Origin: Gammaproteobacteria bacterium
GTDB taxonomy: Bacteria > Pseudomonadota > Gammaproteobacteria > Pseudomonadales > Azotimanducaceae
Direction: 5' to 3'
Length of the DNA: 64,000 bases
Assembly: GCA_026706385.1 (NCBI GenBank)
Contig: JAPOYV010000015.1
Coordinates: 20,553-84,552 of the forward strand
Made by a program: the position numbers and the translations under genes. Below are positions 47,329-56,819 of the stretch, in pieces (the stretch's first letter is position 1; each line of letters begins with the position of its first letter). The notes beneath the pieces are model-generated. The model had not been told where the DNA came from and did no database searches. It worked only from the letters and a program-made list of their open reading frames with translations.

Positions 47329-49908
47329 TCAGCCGGTGTTGCGCAGTCCGCTGGCGATCCCTGCCATGGTCACCTTCAACGCCAGGTTCACGGCTTGCGA
47401 GTCGTTGCCTGCGCGGCGGCGCGCGAGTAGCTCCGCTTGCAGCAGGTGCAGCGGATCGAGGTACGTGTTGCGCACGGTGATGGAGTCGCGGACATCCCTC
47501 AAGTGGCTCAGCAACTCGTCCTTGCCGGTCAGCGCCAGGAGGTCCGAGCGCACGTGGTCCAGTCGAGCGAACAGCCCCTCGGCCACCTCCTGCTGTTCCG
47601 GGGTCGTCAAACGCCGGGCGTAGTAGCGGGCCAGCGCGGAGTCGGCCTTGGCGAGAACCATCTCGAGCAGGTCCGCCTGCATGGCGAAGAACGGCCAGCG
47701 GCGCAGTTCCTCGTATCCGGCGCGGTCGGCAAGGAGTTCGGCGGTCGCGGATTCGGCCCCGAGCCAGGCGGGCAGCATCAGGCGGACCTGGGTCCACGCG
47801 AAGACCCAGGGAATCGCCCTCAGGCTGTCGAGGCCCTCCACCGGCTTGCGTCTGGCCGGACGACTGCCGAGTGCGAGCGCGGCGAGTTCCGTCTCGGGCG
47901 TGATGGCTTGGAAGAAGTCGACGAATTCGGCGGCGCGTACACAGTCGCGGTAGGCGCTTAAGGACGAGTTCGCCAATTGCCCCATCCGCTCGCGCATGGC
48001 GGCCGTGGGCTTGTGCGGAGGATCGGCGGTTGCGTTCAAGGTCGCGGTCAGGTAGTGGCTCAGCGTCGCCTTGGCGATGGCCGGCGTGCCGAGCTTGAAG
48101 CGGATCATCTCGCCTTGCTCGGTAACCCGGAACGATCCGCTGACCGCACCGGGCGGCTGCGATTCGATGGCTTGGGCGGACGGCCCGCCGCCGCGGCCGA
48201 CGGCACCACCGCGACCGTGGAACAGCGTCAGCCGGACGCCGTGTCGAGCCGCCACGTCCGTGAGCGTCTCTTGCGCGCGGTACTGGGCCCACGCCGCGGC
48301 TAGCTGGCCGGCGTCCTTGGCGGAGTCGGAATAGCCGATCATCACCTGCAGCCGGTCACTGTGCCTGCGTACATAGTCGCGGTACCAACCCATAGACAGC
48401 AGCGCGTCGATGGTGGTTCCGGCTTGATCGAGGTCCGCAAGGGTCTCGAATAGCGGGACGATCGGCACGGCGCGCGGCACGCGGGCCTCTTTCAGCAGCA
48501 GGGCGACGGCGAGCACATCGCTGGGCGCGCACGCCATCGAGACGACGTAGGCGGAGATGCCGGCGCTCCCGTATTCGGCGATCGCCGTGCAGGTGTCGAC
48601 CACTTCCCGCGCATCGGCGCTGGCAGGCCAGTCGATCGGAAACAGGGGCCGCCGACTGGCGAGTTGCTCGAGCAGCCAATCGCACCGCGCTTCCTCCGAC
48701 CAAGTGGAAAAGCCATCGGCGGGGCTGTCGGGGTACAGATAGCGGGTGAGCTCGTCGAAGACCTCCGTATGACGGTCGGCGTGCTGGCGGACGTCGATGT
48801 CGACGAGGTGCACGCCGAAGCAGTGCGTCCGGCGCAAGGTGTCGAGCAATGGGCCGTCGGCGATGCGCTGCAACCCCACAGCCCCGAGCGACTCGAAGCA
48901 AAGCTCGAGCGGCTCCCGGAGATCGGCCTCGTCGACGATGGTATCGGGCCCGGGCGGGCCACCGCGCTCCGCCCAATTGCGCGTGGCGAGCAGGCGGTCG
49001 CGCAGCGCTCGCAACACGGCACGGTACGGCTCGGACGCGTCGCCGGCAAGCTCCCGCAGGGCCGGCGTGCAGGCGGACATGGACAACGCCGCGGAGAGCG
49101 TGGTCACATCGCGGAGGAACAGGTCGGCCGCCACCCAACGGGCCAGCAGGCGGACTTCCCGTGTGACCGATGCCGTGACACTCGGATTGCCGTCCCGGTC
49201 GCCGCCCATCCAGGACGCGAACGCGAAAGGCATCACGTCGGGGGGCAGGTTCCGGCCATGGCATCGATCCAGGTCGCGCATGGCGGCAGGTACGGCTTCC
49301 CAGAGCGAGCTTTCGATTACCGCGAACCCCCACCGCGACTCGTCCGCAGGGCTCGGACGCTCGTGGCGGATTTCGTCGGTGTGCCAAGCCTCGGCGATCA
49401 CCCGTTCAAGCTGTTCCTGCACGGCCGGCCGTTCTTCCCGCGGTGCACGGCTTAACGCTTCGAGCAGCGCCGCGACGGCGTCGTACTTCTGGATCAGCGT
49501 TCGGCGCAGCACTTCGGTGGGGTGGGCGGTGAGCACGAGTTCCACGCGCACGTCGGCCAGCGCGTCGGCGTCGATCCGCGGCGGCCAGGTCGTCTGCCAC
49601 GCCGCTTGCCGCTGGTCGGCGATGTTCGCGAGGTTGAGAAACTGGTTGAAGGCCCGCGCGATGTCGGCCAGCGTGTCCTCGGGCAGCGCGGCGAGAGCCG
49701 CCGAAAGACGCTCCCAGTCGGCGGCGCGGCCGGCGCGGGCGCGCTTGGCCAGCGCCCGGATGGTCTCGATGCGATCGACGAACGCCTCGCCGCGATGTTC
49801 CGCTATGACGCGACCGAGCAGTTCGCCGAGGAGCCGCACGTCCTGGCGCAGTGCGCGGGGTAGGCCGGAGAGTTCCCTAACGGGCGGTGGGGACGGTTTC
49901 GGCGGCAT
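47329..49908 (-). CDS. ppc: Phosphoenolpyruvate carboxylase
   Basis: 859 residues, full length for bacterial PEPC. The catalytic histidine is H129 in VLTAHPTEVLRR, and the glycine-rich FHGRGGAVGRGGGPS loop lies in the middle, with MIGYSDSAKDAG and LRAIPWVFAWTQVRLMLPAW as further signatures. The C-terminus ends NTG. The enzyme adds bicarbonate to PEP to give oxaloacetate for the TCA cycle. It is followed by the Omp85 gene on the same strand. Confidence 0.97.
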   Translation of the reverse strand: MPPKPSPPPVRELSGLPRALRQDVRLLGELLGRVIAEHRGEAFVDRIETIRALAKRARAGRAADWERLSAALAALPEDTLADIARAFNQFLNLANIADQRQAAWQTTWPPRIDADALADVRVELVLTAHPTEVLRRTLIQKYDAVAALLEALSRAPREERPAVQEQLERVIAEAWHTDEIRHERPSPADESRWGFAVIESSLWEAVPAAMRDLDRCHGRNLPPDVMPFAFASWMGGDRDGNPSVTASVTREVRLLARWVAADLFLRDVTTLSAALSMSACTPALRELAGDASEPYRAVLRALRDRLLATRNWAERGGPPGPDTIVDEADLREPLELCFESLGAVGLQRIADGPLLDTLRRTHCFGVHLVDIDVRQHADRHTEVFDELTRYLYPDSPADGFSTWSEEARCDWLLEQLASRRPLFPIDWPASADAREVVDTCTAIAEYGSAGISAYVVSMACAPSDVLAVALLLKEARVPRAVPIVPLFETLADLDQAGTTIDALLSMGWYRDYVRRHSDRLQVMIGYSDSAKDAGQLAAAWAQYRAQETLTDVAARHGVRLTLFHGRGGAVGRGGGPSAQAIESQPPGAVSGSFRVTEQGEMIRFKLGTPAIAKATLSHYLTATLNATADPPHKPTAAMRERMGQLANSSLSAYRDCVRAAEFVDFFQAITPETELAALALGSRPARRKPVEGLDSLRAIPWVFAWTQVRLMLPAWLGAESATAELLADRAGYEELRRWPFFAMQADLLEMVLAKADSALARYYARRLTTPEQQEVAEGLFARLDHVRSDLLALTGKDELLSHLRDVRDSITVRNTYLDPLHLLQAELLARRRAGNDSQAVNLALKVTMAGIASGLRNTG

Positions 49909-49935
49909 CGCTTCGGGACTATACCAACGCCATGG

Positions 49936-50709
49936 TCACCTGTTCCGGCGCACCGACTTGGTCGCACCGAAAGCGGCCGTGAACAGCCGTGTGCGGTCGT
50001 TCAATACACCGTAGAAGCCGCGGGTTTCGGCGTCCTCGTGGTCGCGCCACAGCGTTGCCGGAATCGCGGAGTCGTTTGCCAGCGGTGCGCGATCCCGGTG
50101 ACCGAAATAGATCTGCACGGTCTTGCGTTCGACCCCGGTGGGGCGCGTCGTTGCGGTGTGCAGAATGGCGGCGTTGCACAGCGCGCAGGTGCCGGCCGGG
50201 CCATGCAGGTCGTAGACGCCGCGGCGCAGTTGGGCGGCGTTGTCGGTCAGCACCGGCTCATCGACCGATTCGGGCGACATCGAAAAGCAGTGCGTTGTGG
50301 CGTCGACGTCGGTCAGATAAACCATGAGCTGCATGTAGTCGAGGCGCAACGGGTGGTCGGGCAAATGCGCGCGGTCGCGGTGCCACTGCTGGTGCGGCGC
50401 GCCATCGTAGGCGGGCATGCGGCGCAGGCCGATCTCGCCGAAACAGACGGCACCGCCCATGAGCGATTCGACGACCGGCAGGATTTTCCGATGGCGGATC
50501 AGACCGTCGAAGGCGGGCGTGGTGATCAGGGCATCGTAGTTCGCCTGTTGGTGGTAGCCGTAGGGGTGCCAGAAGTAGGGGTAGTCCCGACGGTCGGCGT
50601 CGAACAGATCGCGGAAGTGGGCCACCTCGGCGGCGTCGAGTACGCGGCCGAGATTGACGAAGCCCTCGCGGATGAAGGCTTCCCGTGCGGTTGACGTGTC
50701 GATGTTCAT
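49936..50709 (-). CDS. Phytanoyl-CoA dioxygenase (PhyH) family protein
   Basis: 257 residues from ATG 50709 (upstream in-frame extension to 50793 rejected). It starts REAFIREGFVNLGRVLDAAEV. Metal ligands are H110-R-D112 in QQWHRDRAHLPDHP and H184 in AILHTATTRPTG, with RKTVQIYFGHRD as the 2OG arginine region. It is the smallest of the five PhyH proteins and more like L-proline/amino-acid-type hydroxylases than the 16105/33340 pair. It is upstream of ppc on the same strand and diverges from the small Cys-rich protein. Confidence 0.87.
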   Translation of the reverse strand: MNIDTSTAREAFIREGFVNLGRVLDAAEVAHFRDLFDADRRDYPYFWHPYGYHQQANYDALITTPAFDGLIRHRKILPVVESLMGGAVCFGEIGLRRMPAYDGAPHQQWHRDRAHLPDHPLRLDYMQLMVYLTDVDATTHCFSMSPESVDEPVLTDNAAQLRRGVYDLHGPAGTCALCNAAILHTATTRPTGVERKTVQIYFGHRDRAPLANDSAIPATLWRDHEDAETRGFYGVLNDRTRLFTAAFGATKSVRRNR

Positions 50710-50818
50710 TGCGCGCGTTCGAGTTTCACGTTTACGAGCAATGCTATTCAGTTCGGGTTCAGGCCGCATGGCCGAAGCTGCACGCTCCTTCAAGACTCGC
50801 AGCTAAAGGAGAACAGCC

Positions 50819-51319
50819 ATGATCGCGAGCCTCGCAAACAAGGGCGCGGGTTTCGCGCTGACGCTGGGCACGGCCGCGCTGGCGGTGATCGCATTCGTCG
50901 CGCTTGCAGCACCGACGAACGCCGGCACCGACTCGGCTTGGACGCAGATTGAAAACACGGTCGCCGCGGACATCGACTTCAACCGCAATCTCACGGCGGG
51001 GCAGGCTTCGCACGGTCTGCGCTATCAATGCATGCAGGACTTCCGCCAGTGCACGCGCGGGATCTCGGTCAGTTCGTCGTGGACGGCCGACCTGGCCCAG
51101 CAGGCATTCGACGGCGAGTACGCGGCCTGCTGCTTTGAGGCGGAGCTTTGCGGCAACTTCCTGAGTTCCCTGGGCAGCCGGGTGATCTCCCGCGACTACG
51201 ACGAGGACATCGCCGCGGCGTGCGCCGTGATCAACGACGCGCAATCGACCCTGTATTCAACCCATGCCACGTTGATGGTCAAGGCGTCCGCGGACGCCGC
51301 CGGGGCGGTCCGGCAATAG
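50819..51319 (+). CDS. Small exported cysteine-rich protein, unknown function
   Basis: 166 residues, ATG preceded by AAAGGAG. The N-terminal hydrophobic stretch (LTLGTAALAVIAFVALAAPTNAG) is a signal peptide or anchor. The mature part has six cysteines (C71, C78, C104, C105, C111, C135), an even number that could form three disulfides in the periplasm. No family recognised. It diverges from the PhyH gene and converges with rlmB, stops only about 5 bases apart. Confidence 0.7.
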   Translation: MIASLANKGAGFALTLGTAALAVIAFVALAAPTNAGTDSAWTQIENTVAADIDFNRNLTAGQASHGLRYQCMQDFRQCTRGISVSSSWTADLAQQAFDGEYAACCFEAELCGNFLSSLGSRVISRDYDEDIAAACAVINDAQSTLYSTHATLMVKASADAAGAVRQ

Positions 51320-51321
51320 CG

Positions 51322-52077
51322 TCAGCCGGCGCGGTTGCGTTGTCGGCGCGCCTCGAACAGCAGTATGCCGAGTGCCACGGACACGTTCAGGCTGGTGGTC
51401 GCCCCGGCCATGGGAATCGTGACCAGGTGGTCGCAACCCTCGCGCGTCAGGCGGCGCAACCCGCGGTGCTCGCTGCCGACCACGACCCCGAGTGGGCCGC
51501 GATAGTCGACCTCGGTGTAGTTCAGGGCGTGGCCTGCCTCGACGCCGCCCGTGAGCCAAACGCCTTGCTCGCGGAGCCACTTGAGGCATCGCGCCAGGTT
51601 GCCGACCTCGACGACGAACAGGTGCTCGAGAGCCCCGCTGGCCGTCTTGGCGACCGTACTGGACAGGGGCGCGGATCCTCGCTTGGGGACCAGCACGGCG
51701 TCGGCGCCAGCGGCCTCGGCAGTGCGCAGGCACGCGCCCAGGTTGCGGGGATCCTCGATGCCGTCGAGAACCACCAGCAGCGGATCGTCGAGGCCGGGCA
51801 AGCGCGCCGCAAGGTCGCGTTCGGTGGCCGGCACGAAGGCGCGCCGCTCGGCCGCAACGCCTTGGTGATTTCCGCCGTCGGTGATCCGCGCGAGCGCCGG
51901 TCGCGGCATCCGTTCCACGCGTATGCCGCGTGCCTTCGCGAGCGTGGCGAGCTCTTCGATGTGGGGGTTGCGACGGCCGAAGGCGATGACCAGCCGACGG
52001 ACGTTGTCGCCCTCGGCGGCGAGCAGCGCGCGTACGCCGTGGATTCCGAATACCCAGTCCGACGGTGCCTCGGTCAT
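51322..52077 (-). CDS. rlmB: 23S rRNA (guanosine-2'-O-)-methyltransferase RlmB
   Basis: 251-residue SpoU/TrmH-family enzyme. The N-terminal substrate-binding domain (FGIHGVRALL) is followed by the trefoil-knot domain with DGIEDPRNLGACLRTAEA, VVVGSEHRGLRRL and IPMAGATTSLNVSVALGI, which are SpoU motifs 1-3. It methylates the ribose of G2251 in the P loop of 23S rRNA. The ATG overlaps the rnr stop by 4 bases, the usual gammaproteobacterial rnr-rlmB arrangement. Confidence 0.95.
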   Translation of the reverse strand: MTEAPSDWVFGIHGVRALLAAEGDNVRRLVIAFGRRNPHIEELATLAKARGIRVERMPRPALARITDGGNHQGVAAERRAFVPATERDLAARLPGLDDPLLVVLDGIEDPRNLGACLRTAEAAGADAVLVPKRGSAPLSSTVAKTASGALEHLFVVEVGNLARCLKWLREQGVWLTGGVEAGHALNYTEVDYRGPLGVVVGSEHRGLRRLTREGCDHLVTIPMAGATTSLNVSVALGILLFEARRQRNRAG

Positions 52078-54236
52078 GCCCGTCGCCGCCGGCGTTGCCT
52101 GCCCGCCCGTCGGTCAGCCAGGGTCAGATCGATGCGCCCGGTGGCCACCGAGACGTCTTCGAGGACGACCTCGACGGCGTCCGCCAGCGTGAATCGAGCG
52201 CCGGATCGTTCCGCCACCAGGCTCATCGTCTCCGGCTTGTAGTCGTAGTAGTCCCGACCGAGCCGAGAGACGTGGACGAGGCCTTGGATGTAGGTGCCGT
52301 CGAGTTCGACGAACAGGCCGAACGGTGCGACGCCCGCGACGATCCCGCGGAAGGTCTCGCCGATGCGATCCTCGAGCAAGGCGCACTTCAACCAAGCGTC
52401 CACGGCGCGTTCGACGTCTTCCGCGCGCCGCTCGGTCATGGAGATGTGCCCCGCGGCGGCGTGCAACTCGTCCCGTGGCGTGACCTCGCCCTTGATGGCC
52501 CGGTGCACGAGCAAGTCGGCGTAACGGCGAATGGGCGACGTGAAGTGGACGTACGTGGGCAGCGCCAAGCCGAAGTGCCCGAGTCGGGCCGGTTCGTACC
52601 GCGCCTGGGCCAGCGCCCGTAGCACGAGCGCGTCCCAGACCCAAGCCGGCCAGCGCGACTTCGCACGCGCTCGCTGGGCGACGTCCGCAAGGTCGCGTGG
52701 CGTCACGGGGCCTTGGGGCAGTTTTTCCCCGACGATGCCGAGTGCCATGGCCAACACGGCGAGCTTGTCCTCTGCCGGGGGTTCGTGGACCCGGTAGATG
52801 GGAGGCGGTCGCTCGGGGTGATCGCGGCCCACAGCCTCGAGGTGGCGTGCGGCTGCGACATTGGCGGCAATCATCGCTTCTTCGATCAACCGGTGGGCAT
52901 CGGTGCGTTCGACGGGATCGACGCCCACCGGCCGCCCGTCCTGCAAACGGAGCGTGGTCTCGTGGGCGTCGAAATCGAGCCCGCCCCGGTCGTCGCGTTG
53001 CACTCGGAGCGCCCGGTACACCTCGTGAAGAACCTTCAAGGACGCCGCCACTTTGTCGGGAACGTCCGAGTTGCCTCGGCTTAGGAATGCTCCGACGGCA
53101 TCGTAGGTCAGTCGCCCATGGGAATGGATGACCGCATCGTAGAACGTGTAACTCGATACGCGGCCGCGTGCCGAAACCTCCATGTCGCAGACGACCGCCA
53201 GGCGGTCCTCGTTCGGCACGAGCGAGCAGATGCCGTTGGAAAGCGCCTCGGGCAGCATGGGCACGACACGGTCCGGCAGGTAGACCGAGTTGCCGCGCTC
53301 CCGTGCGTCTCGGTCAAGCCCCGAGCGCGCCTTGACGTAGTGGGCTACGTCGGCGATGGCCACGACGAGCCGCCAGCCGCCGCGCGGCTTCGGTTCGGCG
53401 AACACGGCGTCGTCGAAATCCCGGGCGTCGGCGCCGTCGATGGTCGCCAGCGGGAGGTCGCGGAGGTCCCGCCGACTGTCGACCTCGTCTTGGCTCACGG
53501 CCTGCGGCACGTTCAGGCGCCGAGGGTCCGCACGCCACTCGCGCGGAATCCGATGGGCGGCGAGGAGCGCCTCCGCCGCGCGGGCCGCTTCGTTCCCGGC
53601 CTCGATCACGCGCACGACCCGGCCTTGGACCTCGCTGCTCGTCGCGGCGAGGACTTCGACCTCGACGACGGCGCCGGTGCGCGCCGTGGTCGGGCTGACG
53701 AGGTCGATGCGCCCCTTGAGGTCCGGATCCAGCGACTCCACGTAAGCGGCACGCGGGCGCACGTACAGCAGGCCGACCAGGGTCTCGGATGCCGGCTGCA
53801 CGACGGTCGCGATGCGCACTTCACGCCCGTCCACGATCCCCGTCGCCCGGTCACCCGGACGGACCGGCACGCCGCCGGCCACCACGGTCAGACGCTCGCC
53901 GTCGTCGGACTGCAGTACGAGAGCGCGGTCGTCGCGAACCACCTTGCCCGCGACGTTGTGATCGACGGCCAGCCGATACACGCCATGCCGGTTCAACGCC
54001 AGGTCGCCCGCGCGCAACATGCCCTCGACGAGTTGGCGAAACGCGCGCGACTCGTTCCCGCGGCGTGGCTTGAGGTGGCCGATCAGTTGCGACAGGGGTG
54101 CGGGTCCGATCGCTGCGAGCGCCTCGCGCACGTCACGCGCTGAGAAGCGGACGCCGGTGCGCCCGGTTCGAGATTGGCGTCGCCGCCGCGCGTATGGCTT
54201 CAGGTCGATTCCCGAGTTCGCGTATCGGCTAAGCAC
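52074..54236 (-). CDS. rnr: Ribonuclease R
   Basis: About 720 residues. Domains in order: an N-terminal helix-turn-helix, cold-shock domains, and the RNB catalytic domain with the acidic site DGADARDFDDAVF. A C-terminal S1 domain follows (FRGIVAGVAPFGLFVELDGTYIQG). RNase R degrades structured RNA 3' to 5'. The frame is open to a GTG at 54365, one base from the tRNA gene; I chose GTG 54236 (VLSRYANSG), but the start is uncertain. Basic residues cluster near both ends. Coupled to rlmB. Confidence 0.92.
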   Translation of the reverse strand: MLSRYANSGIDLKPYARRRRQSRTGRTGVRFSARDVREALAAIGPAPLSQLIGHLKPRRGNESRAFRQLVEGMLRAGDLALNRHGVYRLAVDHNVAGKVVRDDRALVLQSDDGERLTVVAGGVPVRPGDRATGIVDGREVRIATVVQPASETLVGLLYVRPRAAYVESLDPDLKGRIDLVSPTTARTGAVVEVEVLAATSSEVQGRVVRVIEAGNEAARAAEALLAAHRIPREWRADPRRLNVPQAVSQDEVDSRRDLRDLPLATIDGADARDFDDAVFAEPKPRGGWRLVVAIADVAHYVKARSGLDRDARERGNSVYLPDRVVPMLPEALSNGICSLVPNEDRLAVVCDMEVSARGRVSSYTFYDAVIHSHGRLTYDAVGAFLSRGNSDVPDKVAASLKVLHEVYRALRVQRDDRGGLDFDAHETTLRLQDGRPVGVDPVERTDAHRLIEEAMIAANVAAARHLEAVGRDHPERPPPIYRVHEPPAEDKLAVLAMALGIVGEKLPQGPVTPRDLADVAQRARAKSRWPAWVWDALVLRALAQARYEPARLGHFGLALPTYVHFTSPIRRYADLLVHRAIKGEVTPRDELHAAAGHISMTERRAEDVERAVDAWLKCALLEDRIGETFRGIVAGVAPFGLFVELDGTYIQGLVHVSRLGRDYYDYKPETMSLVAERSGARFTLADAVEVVLEDVSVATGRIDLTLADRRAGRQRRRRRA

Positions 54237-54365
54237 TCGCCCAGCCGCGCGTTCGGTCGCATCGTCCTTCGCCGCTCCGACGAGGTCAAGGCGACACCGG
54301 TCGGTGTCGCCCGGCCAACCGGGATTGTCGGCTGGCGGCGCCTTGATGTAGAGTCGCGCCCCCAC

Positions 54366-54452
54366 GCCGAGGTGGTGAAATCGGTAGACACGCTAGCTTC
54401 AGGTGCTAGTGGGGGTAACCCCGTGGAGGTTCAAGTCCTCTCCTCGGCACCA
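54366..54452 (+). tRNA. tRNA-Leu(CAG)
   Basis: An 87-base cloverleaf with encoded CCA. Acceptor GCCGAGG pairs with CCTCGGC. The D-arm has the conserved GGTAGAC, and the anticodon stem CTAGC/GCTAG encloses TTCAGGT with anticodon CAG at 54400-54402. The long variable arm (GGGG-CCCC) marks a type II tRNA, and the T-loop is TTCAAGT. It diverges from rnr and marks the left edge of the accessory region. Confidence 0.95.
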
Positions 54453-54615
54453 AACGCGCCACTTAACCCGTTGAATTGAAACATTTTTATAGGATTCAAG
54501 GAGTCACGTAGCACTTTCCGTAGCAGTTCTCGCTCTAGTTGCCTACCGGGCTATTGTAACCCCGTGAAATCCGTGTATATTGAAGTTACCGGCTCAACAC
54601 TTATGGCACTGAGGA

Positions 54616-55614
54616 CTAGGCAGCCTCCTGAGCGACAAGGTACTCGTTCGGTGTTCGGTAGGCTAGCGATGCGTGAGGACGCTCGTAGTTGAAGAAGAAC
54701 TCGTAGCTGGAGAGCCGCGGGGCGACGTGCTCGACGGTCAGGGGCCCGTCGTAGAGGCTCCAGAACTCGGCGCGTGCCGACCGGTTGGCCCGCTCCACGC
54801 AGCCGTTCCACTGGGGCCTCCGCGGCGGCAGGACGTGCAGCGGGATGCCCAGCTCCTCGCAGGCCTCCTCGAAGTCGGCCATGAACTCGCTGCCGCCGTC
54901 GACCTGGATGGACAGCAGCGGGAACGGCAGGGCGCCGACGAGGTCCATGAGGAAGCGTCTGGCGTTGCCCGCGGTGGCACGCGTGTAGACCCGCGCGACC
55001 ATGAACCTCGACACGGGGCAGACCGCGCGGAACTCCTTGAGCGTCCGCCCGTCGCAGGTGTAGGTCATGTGGTCCACCTGCACCAGTTCCCCGGCCTTGC
55101 GGGCCTTGGCGCCGTACTTCCAGCGCCGCGCCCACTTGGCGAAGCGGCGCCGCCTCCTGGGCTTGACGCGGCCTTCGCAGAAGGACGCCGGACGGATCGC
55201 GCCGGCCTCGAGCGCGCGCTCGATGATCCGCCCGACCGTGGACACGCTCAGGTGGCGTCCCTTGCGCGCCAGCACGGCCTGGATGCGCGCCTTGCCCATG
55301 AACGGGTACTTGCGGCGCACGTCCAGGACCGCCTTGACGTCCCTCGGCTTCCAGGCCCGCCGCCGCACACGGTGCGGACGGGTCGACTTCGGCGCCAGTC
55401 CGCGCTGGCCGCTCGCGGCCAGCGCGGACCGCCACCGGTGCAGCGTGCGCCGGCTGATGCCGAGCTGTTCGAGCGCGGCCGCCTCGGCGCAGCCGCCGGC
55501 GCGCAGCCTGTCGTAGGCCTTCAGCGTCCGGTAGCGCTCCGCCGCCTCCGCCGGAACGTGCTCGTCGGCCGCGATGCTGCGGTACGATCTCACGCGCATG
55601 GACTTGATGTTCAT
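54616..55614 (-). mobile_element. Intact DDE transposase of an IS481/IS3-like insertion sequence
   Basis: 332 residues. An N-terminal helix-turn-helix (LEQLGISRRTLHRWRSALA) is followed by the rve integrase core with acidic residues in LVQVDHMTY, SIQVDGGSEF and, after QWNGCVERANRSARAEF, a Glu. It ends with the typical YERPHASLAYRTPNEYL tail. It lies 163 bases from tRNA-Leu. I could not define terminal inverted repeats or a target duplication by eye, so only the coding part is marked. Confidence 0.9.
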
Positions 55615-55789
55615 GGTTCGGGTCTCCTTCCAGTGGGTTAGCGTTCACTGGAGGCTACCCGATCCGGCGCCGCGGTCGGCGTTCAACCGCCGCGGCGTCG
55701 CACTGCCTGGCCACCGCTGATCCGGTGCCAGATGTGTCTGAGCTAGAACAGAAGTGCCAGTTCCCGCTAGCTGAAGGGATTCTGGCATG

Positions 55790-56115
55790 ACTACGAACCA
55801 CTCCCCCCTCTCTCTCCGTCCCGCCGCGGCGGGGAGCGCGGCGAGGACGCCGGTGCCGGCCGAGGGTTCCAGCACCGTGTCGCCCGGGCGCACGTCCGCC
55901 GCCAGGAACGCCGCGCAGGCGAGCGCGAGCGGCGTCGAGAACTGGTCGAAGGCGACCTGGTGCTCGCTGCGGTGCGTGTGCGCCGGCTCTAGCGCCGCGA
56001 TGCGCTCGACCATGGCGAGCAGCGCCTCGGGGGTCGCCGCCCGCTCGCGCATCGCGCGTCCGTGGCGGACGAGGAACAGCACCGTGGCGGCCTCGGCGGC
56101 GTCGTAGCAGAGCTT
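55790..56115 (-). pseudogene. Fragment of a mobile-element DNA methylase/helicase (strawberry-notch type)
   Basis: A minus-strand frame holds ALLAMVERIAALEPAHTHRSEHQVAFDQFSTPLALACAAFLAAD and the SAM-binding motif TVLEPSAGTGVLAA. This matches the methyltransferase part of large methylase-helicase proteins carried by conjugative elements and plasmids. It breaks off near 55800 after RRERGEW, and nothing upstream continues it, so only about 100 residues of a protein over 1,000 long remain. Confidence 0.6.
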
Positions 56116-56117
56116 CG

Positions 56118-56381
56118 GTGTTGGCGTGCGAGGTCGAGTCGCCGTTTGTCGAGCCCTTGAATCTGATCTGGGGGCGGTACCGGGACGGATTGACGGCGAC
56201 GATCCCGCTGGAGTCCTACCTGGGCGGCGCGGAGTCTCAATTGAAGCAAGTGCGCGCCAACGTGGCGCATGGACCCAGCGCGGAGGAGATGGCAGCGAAC
56301 GCGGACTGGCTCAACGAGCTTGAAACGCCTACGGCCCACATCCAGAGCGACGCCACGCCGGTGCACCATTCGCGAGGATGA
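56118..56381 (+). CDS. Short ORF of unknown function, possibly a gene fragment
   Basis: 87 codons from a TTG at 56118 read ACEVESPFVEPLNLIWGRY and LESYLGGAESQLKQVRANVAHGPSAEEMAANADWLNELE. The composition is protein-like and balanced, but no family is recognised and no ribosome-binding site is clear. It overlaps the end of the methylase fragment and may be the tail of a lost gene. Confidence 0.35.
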   Translation: MLACEVESPFVEPLNLIWGRYRDGLTATIPLESYLGGAESQLKQVRANVAHGPSAEEMAANADWLNELETPTAHIQSDATPVHHSRG

Positions 56382-56686
56382 GTAGCGCACCGAGGAGAGG
56401 ACATCGGCGGTGGGGATGCGAGGCGTGAGGTGCGCCGGCCCGTTGACGGAGGAGAGAGTGAGGGTTGACTAGAGCGGCTGCAATCCGCTCGCGGGACCAC
56501 GTCGCGACCACTCGTTGGTTTCGCCGGAGGGTCGTGGTAAGTTTCGAAACAAGTAGAGTTTGGCCCTTGGGCTATTGGTTGCGGTCCCGGTGACCGTTGC
56601 GTCGTGGATCAGCCTACCGGTTCCAATAACGGGTGCTTTTGCCCTTAATTTGGAGGTAGCAATCATGGCGCACTTGAAAAAGTTGT

Positions 56687-56819
56687 GCGTGGAGGCGGCG
56701 GCGTTGCGGAGCCCTAGGTAGGGAAGCTGATCCGCGCAGACGGAAGCCGGAGTCCAAGACTGATAGTCAGACAAGCCAAAAGCGCCGCGGGGAGGTTCGA
56801 GTCCTCCCCCTCCACGCCA
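56687..56819 (+). ncRNA. tRNA-like structure of unknown identity
   Basis: GTGGAGG (56689-56695) can pair with CCTCCAC (56809-56815), followed by G and CCA, as in a tRNA acceptor end. A T-arm, GGAGG-TTCGAGT-CCTCC, sits just 5' of the 3' strand. GGCGGCG after the acceptor strand can pair with CGCCGC at 56783-56788. Inside are hairpins GCGGA...TCCGC and CTGA-TAG-TCAG, but no normal anticodon arm. At about 130 bases it is too long for a tRNA and too short for a tmRNA. Confidence 0.4.

Noticed and set aside
54237..54365. Start of rnr at GTG 54365
   Set aside because: It would lie one base from the tRNA gene and need a ribosome-binding site inside the tRNA; a later start is more likely.
54453..55789. 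Terminal inverted repeats of the insertion sequence
   Set aside because: No convincing matched ends were found by eye in either flank.
56687..56819. tRNA-Sec or tmRNA for the tRNA-like element
   Set aside because: The G-CCA end fits tRNA-Sec, but there is no TCA anticodon loop and the body is about 130 bases. For tmRNA there is no GATTCGAC-like 5' region and no tag frame.
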